DNA of 52,519 bases from Nesterenkonia sp. PF2B19 (GTDB lineage Bacteria > Actinomycetota > Actinomycetes > Actinomycetales > Micrococcaceae), in contig NZ_MDSS02000021.1 of assembly GCF_001758425.2 (NCBI RefSeq), forward strand, positions 1 to 52,519, read 5' to 3'. The stretch's first letter is position 1. Each line of letters starts with the position of its first letter. This document shows positions 33,314 through 41,476 of this stretch, piece by piece. The position numbers and the translations under genes are program-made. The notes beneath the pieces are model-generated. The model ran no database searches and was not told where the DNA came from. It saw only the letters and a program-made list of their open reading frames with translations.

Positions 33314-34356
33314 TAGGCTGTGGCTTCCTCATTGGCGGCGATGCGACCCTCGGCTGCGCGCAGCAACCCCACTACCTGATGGGCGATTGCCTCGGCCAGC
33401 TTGACGGGCACTGCGTTTCCGATCTGCCGACCCTGCGCCGTCTTGGACCCCTTGAGGATCCAGGTGTCGGGGAAGGACTGAAGGCGGGCCGCCTCGCGGA
33501 CCGTCAGCTGTCGCGGCTGGAACGGGTGAATCGGCGGGTGGAATCCGGCCAGATGATTGCCCTTTGGGCCGTACCCTCCTCCCGCTCGGATGGTAGTCGC
33601 TGGCTTGTCCGGATCCAGTCGAGCACGCCGGTAGTTCGGGTCTGTCTCGCCCGGCCCGAGCTCGCTCCATCGCTCGGCCACGTGAGCCGCGTGCTTAGGA
33701 GGGGTGTGGCTCCAATCCTCATCAAACTCGCCGTCGATGTCGGCGATAGCGTCTCGGACCGTCACATGCTTTCGGGCGTGCGTCGGCTCCGGCAGCGACG
33801 GCTTCCCCTCGCGCAGGCCGATCACGACGAGACGGCGACGCGCCTGAGGGACGCCGAAATCTGCGGCATTCAGCACGCCGTACGCGAATTGGTACCCCTG
33901 AGCCTCGAGCCCCGACATGATGCCGGTGAGGTGGTCGCCGTTCTTTTTGTGCGTCAGTGCCGACACGTTCTCCAGCACCATGGCTCGCGGCTTGAGTCGC
34001 TCGACTACGCGCATGTATTCCTTCCAGAGGAAGTTGCGCGGGTCGTTCGGGTCGCCCTTGCCAGCGGACGAGAAGCCCTGGCACGGCGGCCCGCCGATCA
34101 CGATGTCCACGCCGCGCATCGACGGATTGTAGTCGCAGATATCGCCTTCGAATACGTTCCACTCAGGCCGGTTGTGGCGAAGGGTCTTGCATGCCTCGAA
34201 GTCGTTGTCGACGGCCGCGATGGTCTCGCAGCCGGCGGCCTCGAATCCGAGATCAAGGCCGCCGCATCCGGTAAACAGCGAGACCACTCGGAGCGGTTCC
34301 TCGGCGGCGGGGGCACTCTGCTTTCGATTCGACTGCCAGTCACTCACAAACGCCAT
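33313..34356 (-). CDS. DNA (cytosine-5) methyltransferase
   Basis: 347 aa with the ordered m5C motifs: I (LFTGCGGLDLGFEAAG, residues 28-42), IV with catalytic Cys92 (GGPPCQGFS), VI (ENV, 129-131), VIII (QARRR, 171-175) and X (QIGNAVP near the C-terminus). The target recognition domain is between VIII and IX. It protects host and phage DNA from the NotI-like nuclease downstream, and it is transcribed before the nuclease. Confidence 0.95.
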   Translation of the reverse strand: MAFVSDWQSNRKQSAPAAEEPLRVVSLFTGCGGLDLGFEAAGCETIAAVDNDFEACKTLRHNRPEWNVFEGDICDYNPSMRGVDIVIGGPPCQGFSSAGKGDPNDPRNFLWKEYMRVVERLKPRAMVLENVSALTHKKNGDHLTGIMSGLEAQGYQFAYGVLNAADFGVPQARRRLVVIGLREGKPSLPEPTHARKHVTVRDAIADIDGEFDEDWSHTPPKHAAHVAERWSELGPGETDPNYRRARLDPDKPATTIRAGGGYGPKGNHLAGFHPPIHPFQPRQLTVREAARLQSFPDTWILKGSKTAQGRQIGNAVPVKLAEAIAHQVVGLLRAAEGRIAANEEATA

Positions 34357-34392
34357 CCTTTCACGGCTGACCCGACATGCACTGCATTTGGC

Positions 34393-34521
34393 TTAGATCG
34401 CCCTGGGTGTCGTTCCGCTGGGCGGTAGCGAGAGCAGTCTCGCACGAGCTTGGACATGGCACTTGGTCGCGACGGTGTGGGCTGGGTGCCTGGCCGAGCA
34501 GGTGATGGTGAAGCTGCTCAT
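34393..34521 (-). pseudogene. Truncated copy of the early gene at 36505
   Basis: 42 aa frame from ATG 34521. Its leader and first 13 residues (MSSFTITCSARHP) copy those of 36505-36822 (VNTFTITCSAGHP), including the GCAGGAGGGCC ribosome-binding stretch. After that the similarity stops and the frame reads low-complexity sequence to TAA 34393. It abuts the R-M pair, so it looks like a duplication remnant at the insertion junction. It could still be translated. Confidence 0.65.
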
Positions 34522-34626
34522 GGGGCCCTCCTGCGGGCATAGGTAGATCCCTGTGCGCCGCTCTCAGCGCTTGCAGGGCTCGGGGTGTGTGGTTGTGCGA
34601 CTCGGGGCGTATGGGACCTGGAGCGG

Positions 34627-35223
34627 TCAGAACAGGGCGGGCTGGGCGACGGTCTCGCCCAGCTGAACCTCGTGGTGTGGTGCTTCCTCGTCCTGGACGC
34701 CCTTCGGCGGCCTACCGTGGACGCGCCGGTAGTCAGCGATGTAGTGGGCCAGGTCTGGGTCGCTGGCGTCCCGGATGGGCCGGTGCCGGTCGTTCAGCAG
34801 CGCCCACGTGTAGACCGCGTCATGGTTGTTCCGGCGTGCCTGTTCCTGCTCCCAGACCTCGCGGGCGACGGCACCTGTGGCTGCGCGCTTCTCGACGATC
34901 CACCGGTGCATGGCGACCTGGTCGCGGCAGAAGTCGAGGTAGGTGCCGCCGTATCCGCCGGCTTTCTTCATGTGCCGCCATGTCTGGGGCGCCTCGCTGC
35001 CTTCCTCAGCGGCGGCCAGGTGATTCTCCGCCAGGAATAGGTTCGTCTCGGGGCTGCCACCGGGGTGCGTGTAGGGGATCCTCACGGTGCCCGGCACCTC
35101 GTCGGACTCGCGGAGATGTACCTCGGGGGTCGTCCAGGGCCGGCGCCACCGGTGCGGCGGGTGCGCCTCGGAGCCGGGTGGGCGGCCCGGCCACTCGTGG
35201 TCGTGATCGGCTGCGGTGGTCAC
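34627..35223 (-). CDS. Hypothetical early protein
   Basis: 198 aa from a GTG at 35223 in GTGA overlap with the previous stop. Pro/His-rich N-terminus; helical, conserved-looking centre (LDFCRDQVAMHRWIVEKRAA). It follows the replication initiator and its partner in the operon. No function assigned. Confidence 0.65.
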   Translation of the reverse strand: MTTAADHDHEWPGRPPGSEAHPPHRWRRPWTTPEVHLRESDEVPGTVRIPYTHPGGSPETNLFLAENHLAAAEEGSEAPQTWRHMKKAGGYGGTYLDFCRDQVAMHRWIVEKRAATGAVAREVWEQEQARRNNHDAVYTWALLNDRHRPIRDASDPDLAHYIADYRRVHGRPPKGVQDEEAPHHEVQLGETVAQPALF

Positions 35224-35600
35224 GTGGTGCCCTCCTCGTCGACGCGGCCGCCGATGCGGTCGAGCTTGTCGCGGAGCTCCTCGGGCATCGGCGTGCCCTG
35301 TGGCTTCGGGAGCTCCCCCAGCGCGGCCCGCTTCGCCTCCGACTGGACACGGGTGGTGATGAGGATCCGGCGGCACTCTGCCGCAGTCAGTACCGGCGCC
35401 TTGTCGATCGCGAGAACGCCGTAGTAGTGCTTGATCCCCCATCGGACCTGTTCGGGGGTGAACTTCCTCAGCCCGTGGTGCCACACCTCGGCGAGCGCGG
35501 GGATCTCCTCGGCGGCGATGACGCGGGCGTCGATCTGCGCCAGGTAGGTGACGGCGGCCTTGGCGTCGGCTTCGGTGAACTGGTCGGGGCGGTCGGTCAT
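35220..35600 (-). CDS. Possible replication accessory protein
   Basis: 126 aa, helical and soluble. It follows the initiator with a 4-bp overlap, which is the usual place for a helicase loader or an equivalent (lambda P, DnaI). The length is too short for an AAA loader and no Walker motif is present, so the role is inferred only from position. Confidence 0.55.
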   Translation of the reverse strand: MTDRPDQFTEADAKAAVTYLAQIDARVIAAEEIPALAEVWHHGLRKFTPEQVRWGIKHYYGVLAIDKAPVLTAAECRRILITTRVQSEAKRAALGELPKPQGTPMPEELRDKLDRIGGRVDEEGTT

Positions 35601-36508
35601 CGTGTGATCCTCCTCGGCTCGTCGGGGGTGGGGGCGTCGAGCATGAACGGGTTGTCGGCGGCGGCGCGCTGCTCGTCCCAGCCCTCTGTGCGGGAGAGCC
35701 AGGCGCGGCCCGCGTCGAGCCGCTGCTCGGCGCTGGTGCGTCGTGGTCCGCCATCGCGCTTCTGGAATTGGTGAGCGTTGGTCAGCCACGTGTAGAAGCT
35801 CCGTGACCAGTCGACTTGTCGGCGGTCGTTGGCCTTGGCGTGGTTGACGAACTTCTCGGCCTCGAGGTTCAGGTCGACGCCGAGCTCGTGGGCTCGGGTG
35901 GCGTGCGCCTCGGTGGGGGTCCAGTCGTCGGGGATCGGCCGGGCGGGCTTGCGTCGCCCCTTGCTGCTGCTCATGTCGGCGCTCGCGCTTGCGCGTGCGT
36001 CGCTCATCCCTACTTCAGTAGGGATGGGTACGGGTACGGGTACGGGAGGATTCGGGGCCGATTCGTCCTTGGCTGATGCGGACCCGATCGGCACCTGATC
36101 CTGACCCGATCGGGTACCTGATCGGGTACCCGACTCGGCGGTGCAGAACTCACAGTCGGGAGCGACCACGCCGCGCCCGACGTGCCAGCGCAGATGATTG
36201 CCTCGGGCGGCTCCGGTGGATTCGGCGCCGCGCTTGGCCTCGACTGCCTCCCGTGTGGGTTGGTAGTCCTGCCAGTTGCGGAACGTCCATCCAGTGTCGG
36301 TCTGCTCCCACAGGCCGGCCTCGACGAGCTCGTCGGCCTCGGCTGTGGTGCCTCCAAGTCGCCGCAACTGGCCCGGGGTGATCGCTCCGTCGGTGAGGTA
36401 GTCGGCGCACCAGGAGCCGGCGACGGTCCACACGCCGACGGCGGCGAGCGAAAGCTCGGCGACCTTCGGGTGTCCGTGGAACTTGTCGTCGACCTTGAAC
36501 CAGGTCAT
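35597..36508 (-). CDS. Phage replication initiator (lambda O / DnaD-like)
   Basis: 303 aa. The N-terminal 95 residues form a winged-helix domain (MTWFKVDDKFHGHPKVAELS, and the later LRRLGGTTAEADELVEAGLW). A low-complexity Pro/Thr/Ser linker follows (residues about 125-170), then a helical C-terminal domain. It binds origin iterons, which lie inside its own gene in the linker (36005-36131), and recruits the helicase. The partner is 35220-35600. Confidence 0.8.
   Translation of the reverse strand: MTWFKVDDKFHGHPKVAELSLAAVGVWTVAGSWCADYLTDGAITPGQLRRLGGTTAEADELVEAGLWEQTDTGWTFRNWQDYQPTREAVEAKRGAESTGAARGNHLRWHVGRGVVAPDCEFCTAESGTRSGTRSGQDQVPIGSASAKDESAPNPPVPVPVPIPTEVGMSDARASASADMSSSKGRRKPARPIPDDWTPTEAHATRAHELGVDLNLEAEKFVNHAKANDRRQVDWSRSFYTWLTNAHQFQKRDGGPRRTSAEQRLDAGRAWLSRTEGWDEQRAAADNPFMLDAPTPDEPRRITR
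36005..36131. promoter_or_regulatory. Candidate phage replication origin inside the initiator gene
   Basis: Three elements in 127 bp: a hairpin with 9-bp perfect arms (36005-36013, 36018-36026), three tandem GGGTAC units (36026-36043), and four tandem 11-12-bp units that each begin with GATC (36086-36096, 36097-36107, 36108-36119, 36120-36131). Spacing near one helical turn is right for iterons. The region encodes the variable linker of the initiator, as in lambda O. Confidence 0.6.
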
Positions 36509-36822
36509 GCGGGACTCCTCTCGTTGAGTTGTTCGGGTCGGCGGAAGCCGCCTTGCCAGCGGCGAGCTCGGGCGATGGCTTGGATGCTGAGCTCGTCGAT
36601 CCCGTACTCAGTTGCCAGTCGGGTCAGCACCCGGTGCATGTCGTCCTTGTGGGCTGCTGCGCCGGCGCCGCATGAGCAGCGGAATGAGTACCCGTGCACG
36701 GGCCGCCGGCGGAGGTTCATGTCTGCTTCGGGTGGGTCGCACGCCCAGCCGCCGAAGTCGACGACGACAGCGACCTTGCGGGGCGGGTGCCCGGCTGAGC
36801 AGGTGATGGTGAAGGTGTTCAC
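36505..36822 (-). CDS. Early protein with Cys-rich N-terminus
   Basis: 105 aa from GTG 36822 with AGGAGGGCC upstream. Cys residues occur in TITCSAGHP and SFRCSCGAG, suggesting a zinc knuckle. The helical C-terminus is basic. Parent of the truncated copy at 34393-34521. Coupled to the upstream HTH gene by a GTGA overlap. Confidence 0.65.
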   Translation of the reverse strand: MNTFTITCSAGHPPRKVAVVVDFGGWACDPPEADMNLRRRPVHGYSFRCSCGAGAAAHKDDMHRVLTRLATEYGIDELSIQAIARARRWQGGFRRPEQLNERSPA

Positions 36823-37220
36823 GCGGCCCTCCTGCGGGTGTGCTGATTGCCGCGGCCGGCGAGCGGATTTCGAGTCATGCCGTGGTTGCGGCCGGTGAGG
36901 ACGTCCCAGGCGTGGTCGATGCCGCGGGCGGTGTCGCGGTGTGGGTTCTTCCGGCCGTTGAGGACGTTGCTCAGCGTGCTCGGGGCGCATCCGGCGAGCT
37001 CGGCGATCTGGGCGAGTGTCCAGCCGAGCCCTTGCAGTGCTGCGATGCGGTCGCGGACCTTGTCGGCGTCGTCTCCGGTGATAGTGAGGTGGCCGTGGTA
37101 TCCGACTTGTCGGGTCCAGCGGCGCTGTTGTGCGGATGCGGCGTCCTTGCAGGGTCGGCACCTGCAGCCCTTCACCTTGTAGCCGGTGAGGTCGCCGCGG
37201 CCGATTGGGCAGGTGGTCAT
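36819..37220 (-). CDS. HTH DNA-binding protein with N-terminal zinc knuckle
   Basis: 133 aa. N-terminal Cys cluster (CPIGRG, GCRCRPC), then an HTH at about residues 65-90 (WTLAQIAELAGCAPSTLSNVL). First gene after the 37245 terminator, so probably starts the replication operon and may regulate it. Confidence 0.75.
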   Translation of the reverse strand: MTTCPIGRGDLTGYKVKGCRCRPCKDAASAQQRRWTRQVGYHGHLTITGDDADKVRDRIAALQGLGWTLAQIAELAGCAPSTLSNVLNGRKNPHRDTARGIDHAWDVLTGRNHGMTRNPLAGRGNQHTRRRAA

Positions 37221-37244
37221 GGTGTTCTCCTGGTGGGTACGAGT

Positions 37245-37279
37245 CGGCCCCGCCGCCCGGTTGAAGGGCGGCGGGGCCG
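37245..37279. terminator. Internal early-region terminator
   Basis: Perfect 14-bp arms (37245-37258, 37266-37279) and a 7-nt loop. It lies 25 bp upstream of the 37220 start and divides the early operon into recombination and replication units. Its sequence resembles 32191-32225. Confidence 0.85.
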
Positions 37280-37317
37280 GTGATCGTCAGTGATGTTCAG
37301 TGAGCCGTCAGCGACGA

Positions 37318-37425
37318 TCACTGACGGCGGGAGCGGATCGCGAGCGTGGCGCCGATGATGACGCCGACGAAGTTGATCGCCACCCATGCGGCGGCGATGA
37401 TCGCGACCGCGGTGAGGATGCTCAT
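37318..37425 (-). CDS. 35-aa single-pass membrane protein
   Basis: One hydrophobic helix ([20 protein letters not shown]) and a short basic end. It overlaps the ssb stop by 4 bp. Function unknown. Confidence 0.55.
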   Translation of the reverse strand: MSILTAVAIIAAAWVAINFVGVIIGATLAIRSRRQ

Positions 37426-37904
37426 TGCCAGCCGCCCCACTCCCCCGAGGGCTGGCCGCCCCAGGTGTCGGCGGGTTGGGCCTGCTCGGCGGGCCGGCCG
37501 CCGCCGGTGGAGGCACCGGCACCGTTGAAGCCGCCTCCACGCCCCTGCCGCTGGACGCTCGCCGTGGCGAACCGCAGGGACGGGCCGACCTCGTCAACCT
37601 GCAGCTCCCAGGCGGTGCGCCGGTTGCCTTCCTTGTCCTCGAAGCTGTTGGCCTGCAGTCGCCCCTGGGCGACGAGGCGGGTACCCTTCGCCAGCGACTC
37701 GGCGACGTGCTCGGCGAGCTCGCGCCAGACCGTGCACCGGACGAACAGCGCTTCGCCGTCCTTCCACTCGTTGGCCTGCTTGTCGAAGTTTCGGGGCGTG
37801 GACGCGATGACGAAGTTCGCGACGGCCACACCCGAGGGCGTGAAGCGCAGCTCTGGATCGGCGGTGAGGTTCCCGACGACGGTGATGATGGTTTCGCCTG
37901 CCAT
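37422..37904 (-). CDS. ssb: Single-stranded DNA-binding protein
   Basis: 160 aa. OB fold at residues 1-115 ([31 protein letters not shown]); Gly/Gln-rich tail. The C-terminus GEWGGWQ lacks the usual acidic DDDIPF tip, which is common in phage SSBs. Works beside RecT and the exonuclease. Confidence 0.95.
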   Translation of the reverse strand: MAGETIITVVGNLTADPELRFTPSGVAVANFVIASTPRNFDKQANEWKDGEALFVRCTVWRELAEHVAESLAKGTRLVAQGRLQANSFEDKEGNRRTAWELQVDEVGPSLRFATASVQRQGRGGGFNGAGASTGGGRPAEQAQPADTWGGQPSGEWGGWQ

Positions 37905-37908
37905 GTGG

Positions 37909-38856
37909 TCAGTTCTCCTGTGTGGTCTCGCCGGTGGTGAGCAGCTGCAGCAGCCGGTCGCCCTCGGCTTCGGTGATGTCCTTCCAGCCGGTGAGGGTGC
38001 GTCCGAGCTGGTCGGATGCCCAGCCGGGCACGGATCCGACGTTCTGCTGCTCGGCGAGCTCGTGGATCTCTGCCCAGGTCTGTTCGGTGATCGGCGCGGT
38101 GTCGTGCACGCCGCCGGGAAGGTCTGGCTCGGGCTCCTCGGCGGGCTCCGGCTCCGGTGCGGGGTCGGGCTTCGTCTCGGTCTTCGTGGTGGTCTTCGCC
38201 TTGGACCGGGTCTTGCGCTTCACGGTGGCGGCCGGCTGTTCCTCGACGGTCTCGCCGAGGTCTTCGAGCTGGCCCTCCTCGACGCTGTAGGGCATGCCCA
38301 GCAGGACGTCGGCGAACATGGTGCGGCACGCCTCGGCCTGTGCCTTGGCGGTGAGCATCGCGATCGGGTCGCGCTGGTAGAGGGCGTTGCCGGTGTATCC
38401 GGCCTGCTTGGCGCGGTCCATGTCCCATGTGAACGTGTGCCACTCGCGGGAGCCGCGTCGCCTTGCCCGGACGGTGACGCTGTTCTGGTCGGCGTGGGTG
38501 CGCTCCACCTCGTGTCCCTGGCCGACGGCGAGGCCGACCATGGTGCGGGCGTACATGGCGGGGCGCCCGTACACCGGGAAGATGTTCTGCACTGCGGTCA
38601 GCGGGTCGAGGCCGATGGACTTCCCGGCGAGGATGACCACGCCGACGTCGGCGGCCAGCTTCTCGGGGGCCTTGTAGTTCTTGCCCTCCTTGCGCAGCGC
38701 GTCGGGGATCATCCCGGATTCGGCGAGCGCGTTGCCGAGCTGGCGGGCGGCGCCGAGCTCTGCGGCCCAGTCGCTGATCTGGATGACGCTGGCCGGTGCG
38801 GCGTGTGGGGCAGGGATGGCGAGCTGGTCGCCGGCGTGCTTCTGGATCTCTGTCAT
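37909..38856 (-). CDS. RecT-family single-strand annealing protein
   Basis: 315 aa. The RecT core at residues 25-200 shows [19 protein letters not shown] and the [13 protein letters not shown] segment. The C-terminal third is acidic and low in complexity ([15 protein letters not shown]). Anneals strands made by the exonuclease at 38870. The pair forms the phage's recombination module. Confidence 0.88.
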   Translation of the reverse strand: MTEIQKHAGDQLAIPAPHAAPASVIQISDWAAELGAARQLGNALAESGMIPDALRKEGKNYKAPEKLAADVGVVILAGKSIGLDPLTAVQNIFPVYGRPAMYARTMVGLAVGQGHEVERTHADQNSVTVRARRRGSREWHTFTWDMDRAKQAGYTGNALYQRDPIAMLTAKAQAEACRTMFADVLLGMPYSVEEGQLEDLGETVEEQPAATVKRKTRSKAKTTTKTETKPDPAPEPEPAEEPEPDLPGGVHDTAPITEQTWAEIHELAEQQNVGSVPGWASDQLGRTLTGWKDITEAEGDRLLQLLTTGETTQEN

Positions 38857-38869
38857 CAGGTTCTCCTGT

Positions 38870-39685
38870 TCAGGCGGCGGTGGCCGCGTTCGGTGCGGTG
38901 AGTGGTTCGGTGATGAGTCGGTCTCGGAGCTTCTTTGTCTTGGCCGTGTAGGCGGCGGCGAGGAACCAGCCGTACTGAGTCGCGATCTCTGCGGGGTTCC
39001 CGGCGAGCTGGTAGAGGCTGGTCCCCAGGGGCTTGCCCTCGTAGCGGGCGGCCTCTCCGTCGCGGTGGAGCGGGGTCACGTGGGCGACGTAGGTCGCGTG
39101 CACCTCAGGCATCGGCTGCTCGGCGCCGTCCTGGTCGAGGTAGAACTCCGCCCGCGAGTAGGCGGCGGTCTGCATGGCGGTCTCGCCGTAGACGCTCTTG
39201 GAGGTCTTGAGGTCGATCTGCACCAGCTCGCCGTCGGCCAAGTACGGGGACCGGCATAGCAGGTCGAACGTCCCGGCCCACCAGTCGGCGCGGGACGCGC
39301 ACGGCCGCTCGAACAGGGCCGGTTCGATCTCCCAGGCGTCCAGGAACTCCGCGTACCCCTCGATATAGGAGCCGTGGAGCGGGTCTGCCGTGGTGACTTC
39401 CCCGGTCTGGTGCAGCCGCTCCGCGAGGTCATGAACGGCCGTGCCGGTGATGCCAGCGGTGTCCTTCGCCTGCTTGTGGGCCATCTTGGCCTCGCGGATG
39501 ATCGAGTCGTCGGCGAGCGTGGCGAGCGCGGCCTTATTCTCTGCAGCCCACTCGCCTGCCTTCGTGGCCGCCCACCAGATCAGGGCGTCCTTCGGGGTGC
39601 CGCCAGCGATGAGGCCGGTGACTCCCCGGACGGGGCGACCGTCGAGCCGGTAGCGGTGGTTCTCTGGGTTGAACTCCAGGCTCAT
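38870..39685 (-). CDS. PD-(D/E)xK exonuclease (RecE/YqaJ/Cas4-like)
   Basis: 271 aa. Nuclease motifs visible: GTAVHDLAERL (His), WWAGTFDLL (Asp) and LVQIDLKTSKS (D-x-K), then the QTAAY motif typical of RecB-like nucleases. Likely 5'-3' double-strand exonuclease feeding RecT. Overlaps the gene upstream by 4 bp. Confidence 0.88.
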   Translation of the reverse strand: MSLEFNPENHRYRLDGRPVRGVTGLIAGGTPKDALIWWAATKAGEWAAENKAALATLADDSIIREAKMAHKQAKDTAGITGTAVHDLAERLHQTGEVTTADPLHGSYIEGYAEFLDAWEIEPALFERPCASRADWWAGTFDLLCRSPYLADGELVQIDLKTSKSVYGETAMQTAAYSRAEFYLDQDGAEQPMPEVHATYVAHVTPLHRDGEAARYEGKPLGTSLYQLAGNPAEIATQYGWFLAAAYTAKTKKLRDRLITEPLTAPNAATAA

Positions 39686-40158
39686 GACTGGTCCTCCTGG
39701 TGGCGGGTCTCTCGGATGCGGTCGTGCGGGATGCGGGGCGCGTCGTGGCCCTGCCAGCGGGGCTCGCAGGTGACGGTCTTGGAGTTGACCCGGCGGACGG
39801 TGTCCCAGACCGAGATGCCGTGCACCCGGTGCCGGATGAGGTCACCGGGGCGGAGCCGGTCGAGATCCACGGTGGCGTCGGCGTCTGCTTCCGCCTCCTT
39901 CTGCTCGCGGCCCAGCTTGGCCTCCAGGTTCTCGACCTTCACCCGGGCGCGGTCGGCCTCCTGGGCGGCGTCGAGCGCCCGGTCGGTGAGGGCGGACGAC
40001 TGGGCGACCTGCCGGGGTGTGCTGCGGCGGCGGATGCCGGAGACGGCGCCCGGGTCGTCTGTGCCGACGCCGAGGTGCCGCTGGTAGTAGTCGGAGCGTG
40101 CCTGCGCCCGCTGGTGGTACTCGCGGGCCTCGGCGAGCTTCTGCGCGGTGGTGGTCAT
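39682..40158 (-). CDS. Hypothetical early protein, coiled coil
   Basis: 158 aa. Residues 1-95 are a long helix (ARSDYYQRHL, then EADRARVKVENLEAKLGREQ) and residues 105-158 a small beta domain (RPGDLIRHRVHGISVWDTVR). Unknown. Confidence 0.6.
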   Translation of the reverse strand: MTTTAQKLAEAREYHQRAQARSDYYQRHLGVGTDDPGAVSGIRRRSTPRQVAQSSALTDRALDAAQEADRARVKVENLEAKLGREQKEAEADADATVDLDRLRPGDLIRHRVHGISVWDTVRRVNSKTVTCEPRWQGHDAPRIPHDRIRETRHQEDQS

Positions 40159-40361
40159 GCAGTCTCCTCGGTCAGGACTTCGTCGGGGCAGGGCTGGTGT
40201 GGCTCGGTCTCCCATGAGCCCGTGTCGAGGTCGGAGGAGATGACATGCGCCGCCTCGGGGATACCGCTACTGGCGCCGGAGGCTCCAAACCCGATCTCCT
40301 CCGACTCGCCGCTGTCTGGGTCGATCCGGTGAATCGTGTAGTCAATCCGGTACTCGCTCAT
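40155..40361 (-). CDS. Small hypothetical early protein
   Basis: 68 aa, acidic, with a beta-strand opening (YRIDYTIHRI). Overlaps both neighbours by 4 bp. Unknown. Confidence 0.55.
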   Translation of the reverse strand: MSEYRIDYTIHRIDPDSGESEEIGFGASGASSGIPEAAHVISSDLDTGSWETEPHQPCPDEVLTEETA

Positions 40362-40588
40362 GGCTTCTCCTCGGTCAGGCTGTCGATGAACCCGTAGACC
40401 TGCTTGTGGGCTTTCCTCCAGTCGTGTCGGGCCTCCGCGAGCTGGTCGAGCAGGTTCGGCCCGGGCGTCCTGCCCTCGGCCTCGCACCAGAGCTCGTCAG
40501 ACTCCAGTGCGCGGAGGGCAGCGGACGCGTTGGCGAAATCCGCGACGTAGCCCTTCAGGATGTGTGCTGCTGAGTTTCTGATGGTCAT
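40358..40588 (-). CDS. Small hypothetical early protein
   Basis: 76 aa, helical (LLDQLAEARHDWRKAHKQVY). Coupled downstream by ATGA overlap. Unknown. Confidence 0.55.
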   Translation of the reverse strand: MTIRNSAAHILKGYVADFANASAALRALESDELWCEAEGRTPGPNLLDQLAEARHDWRKAHKQVYGFIDSLTEEKP

Positions 40589-40597
40589 GTCTTCCTC

Positions 40598-40795
40598 TCA
40601 GGTGGTGGTGTTGTCGCCGATCAGCCCGAGCAGGCCGACCGTGGCGAGTGCGGCACCGGCAAGCGCGGTGCCGGCGTCGTGGAAGTGGGTCACGTAGACG
40701 GCGACGCCGATCACGGCCAGCGGCGCCCACAGGCGCAGCTTCCGGCGGACGTGTGCGGGGCGGTGGCGTCGGGTCAGGTGAGAGTGCGGATTCAT
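40598..40795 (-). CDS. Small two-helix membrane protein
   Basis: 65 aa: a basic N-terminus (HLTRRHRPAHVRRKLRLWA) and two hydrophobic helices. ATG 40795 overlaps the upstream stop. Unknown role, perhaps an anti-host membrane peptide. Confidence 0.6.
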   Translation of the reverse strand: MNPHSHLTRRHRPAHVRRKLRLWAPLAVIGVAVYVTHFHDAGTALAGAALATVGLLGLIGDNTTT

Positions 40796-40944
40796 CGGCC
40801 CTCCTCCATCTCCCAGAGCCGCTCTGCGTGGGACTCCTGGTCGTCGGCGAGATGCTCGGCGCACAAGCCGTCACCCTCGGAGCGCTCCGGGCAGCCGTCC
40901 CACTCGCACGGACGCGTGTGCCACATCGGTGTCGTGAGGCGCAT
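40792..40944 (-). CDS. 50-aa Cys-rich protein
   Basis: Pattern CEWDGC, then LCAEH, giving C-x4-C-x9-C-x2-H, a likely zinc finger (CxxC-type host-transfer protein). ATG 40944; stop in ATGA overlap with the next gene. Confidence 0.6.
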   Translation of the reverse strand: MRLTTPMWHTRPCEWDGCPERSEGDGLCAEHLADDQESHAERLWEMEEGR

Positions 40945-40947
40945 CGG

Positions 40948-41139
40948 TCATTCCTCCTGGTGTGCGGCGATCACCGCGAGCAGGTCGACGGCGGCACGGT
41001 TGGCGGCGTCGAGGCGGGTCGGTGTCATCTGCGCCCCGTAGCGCTGGGATGCCTGCATGACGCTCCATAGGGCGGCCTTGATCTCGGTGTCGCCGCTGGT
41101 GAGTGTCGGGGTGGTGTCGATCGGGGTGTCACAGCACAT
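40948..41139 (-). CDS. Small hypothetical early protein
   Basis: 63 aa, helical (LDAANRAAVDLLAVIAAHQE). GGAGC lies upstream of ATG 41139; another ATG at 41157 would overlap the upstream stop. Unknown. Confidence 0.55.
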   Translation of the reverse strand: MCCDTPIDTTPTLTSGDTEIKAALWSVMQASQRYGAQMTPTRLDAANRAAVDLLAVIAAHQEE

Positions 41140-41153
41140 CGGGTGTGCTCCTC

Positions 41154-41381
41154 TCATGCGGCGGCGGGGCGTCGGCGGATGCCCGCGACGATGTCGCCGG
41201 GCTCGTCGGTGTGGCTGATCGCCTTCACGAGCAGCAGGGCCTCCTCGTGGGTGGGCATCCGGGTGAACGCGTCGTGTCGGCGCTGGTGGAGCTTCACGAC
41301 GCGTCGGAGGTCGCTGGGGCGGATGGACGGGTTGACCTCTTTGATGCGGTTCTCGACCGCTGTGCGGCTGATTTTGGGCAT
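41154..41381 (-). CDS. Small basic early protein
   Basis: 75 aa. A helical, basic first half (AVENRIKEVNPSIRPSDLRR) suggests nucleic acid binding. Unknown. Confidence 0.55.
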   Translation of the reverse strand: MPKISRTAVENRIKEVNPSIRPSDLRRVVKLHQRRHDAFTRMPTHEEALLLVKAISHTDEPGDIVAGIRRRPAAA

Positions 41382-41476
41382 GACTGATCTCCTGCCCGCC
41401 GAGACGCGAACGTCAGGGATATACGGGCTGATGTGAGGGTGGTGCGGTGATGGTGGTGCGCGAGTGCGCGGGGTGA

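Noticed and set aside
36026-36043. GGGTAC units read as a telomere-like or CRISPR-like array
   Set aside because: Only three 6-bp units without spacers. It is better explained as part of the origin or linker codons. No CRISPR array was seen anywhere in the window.
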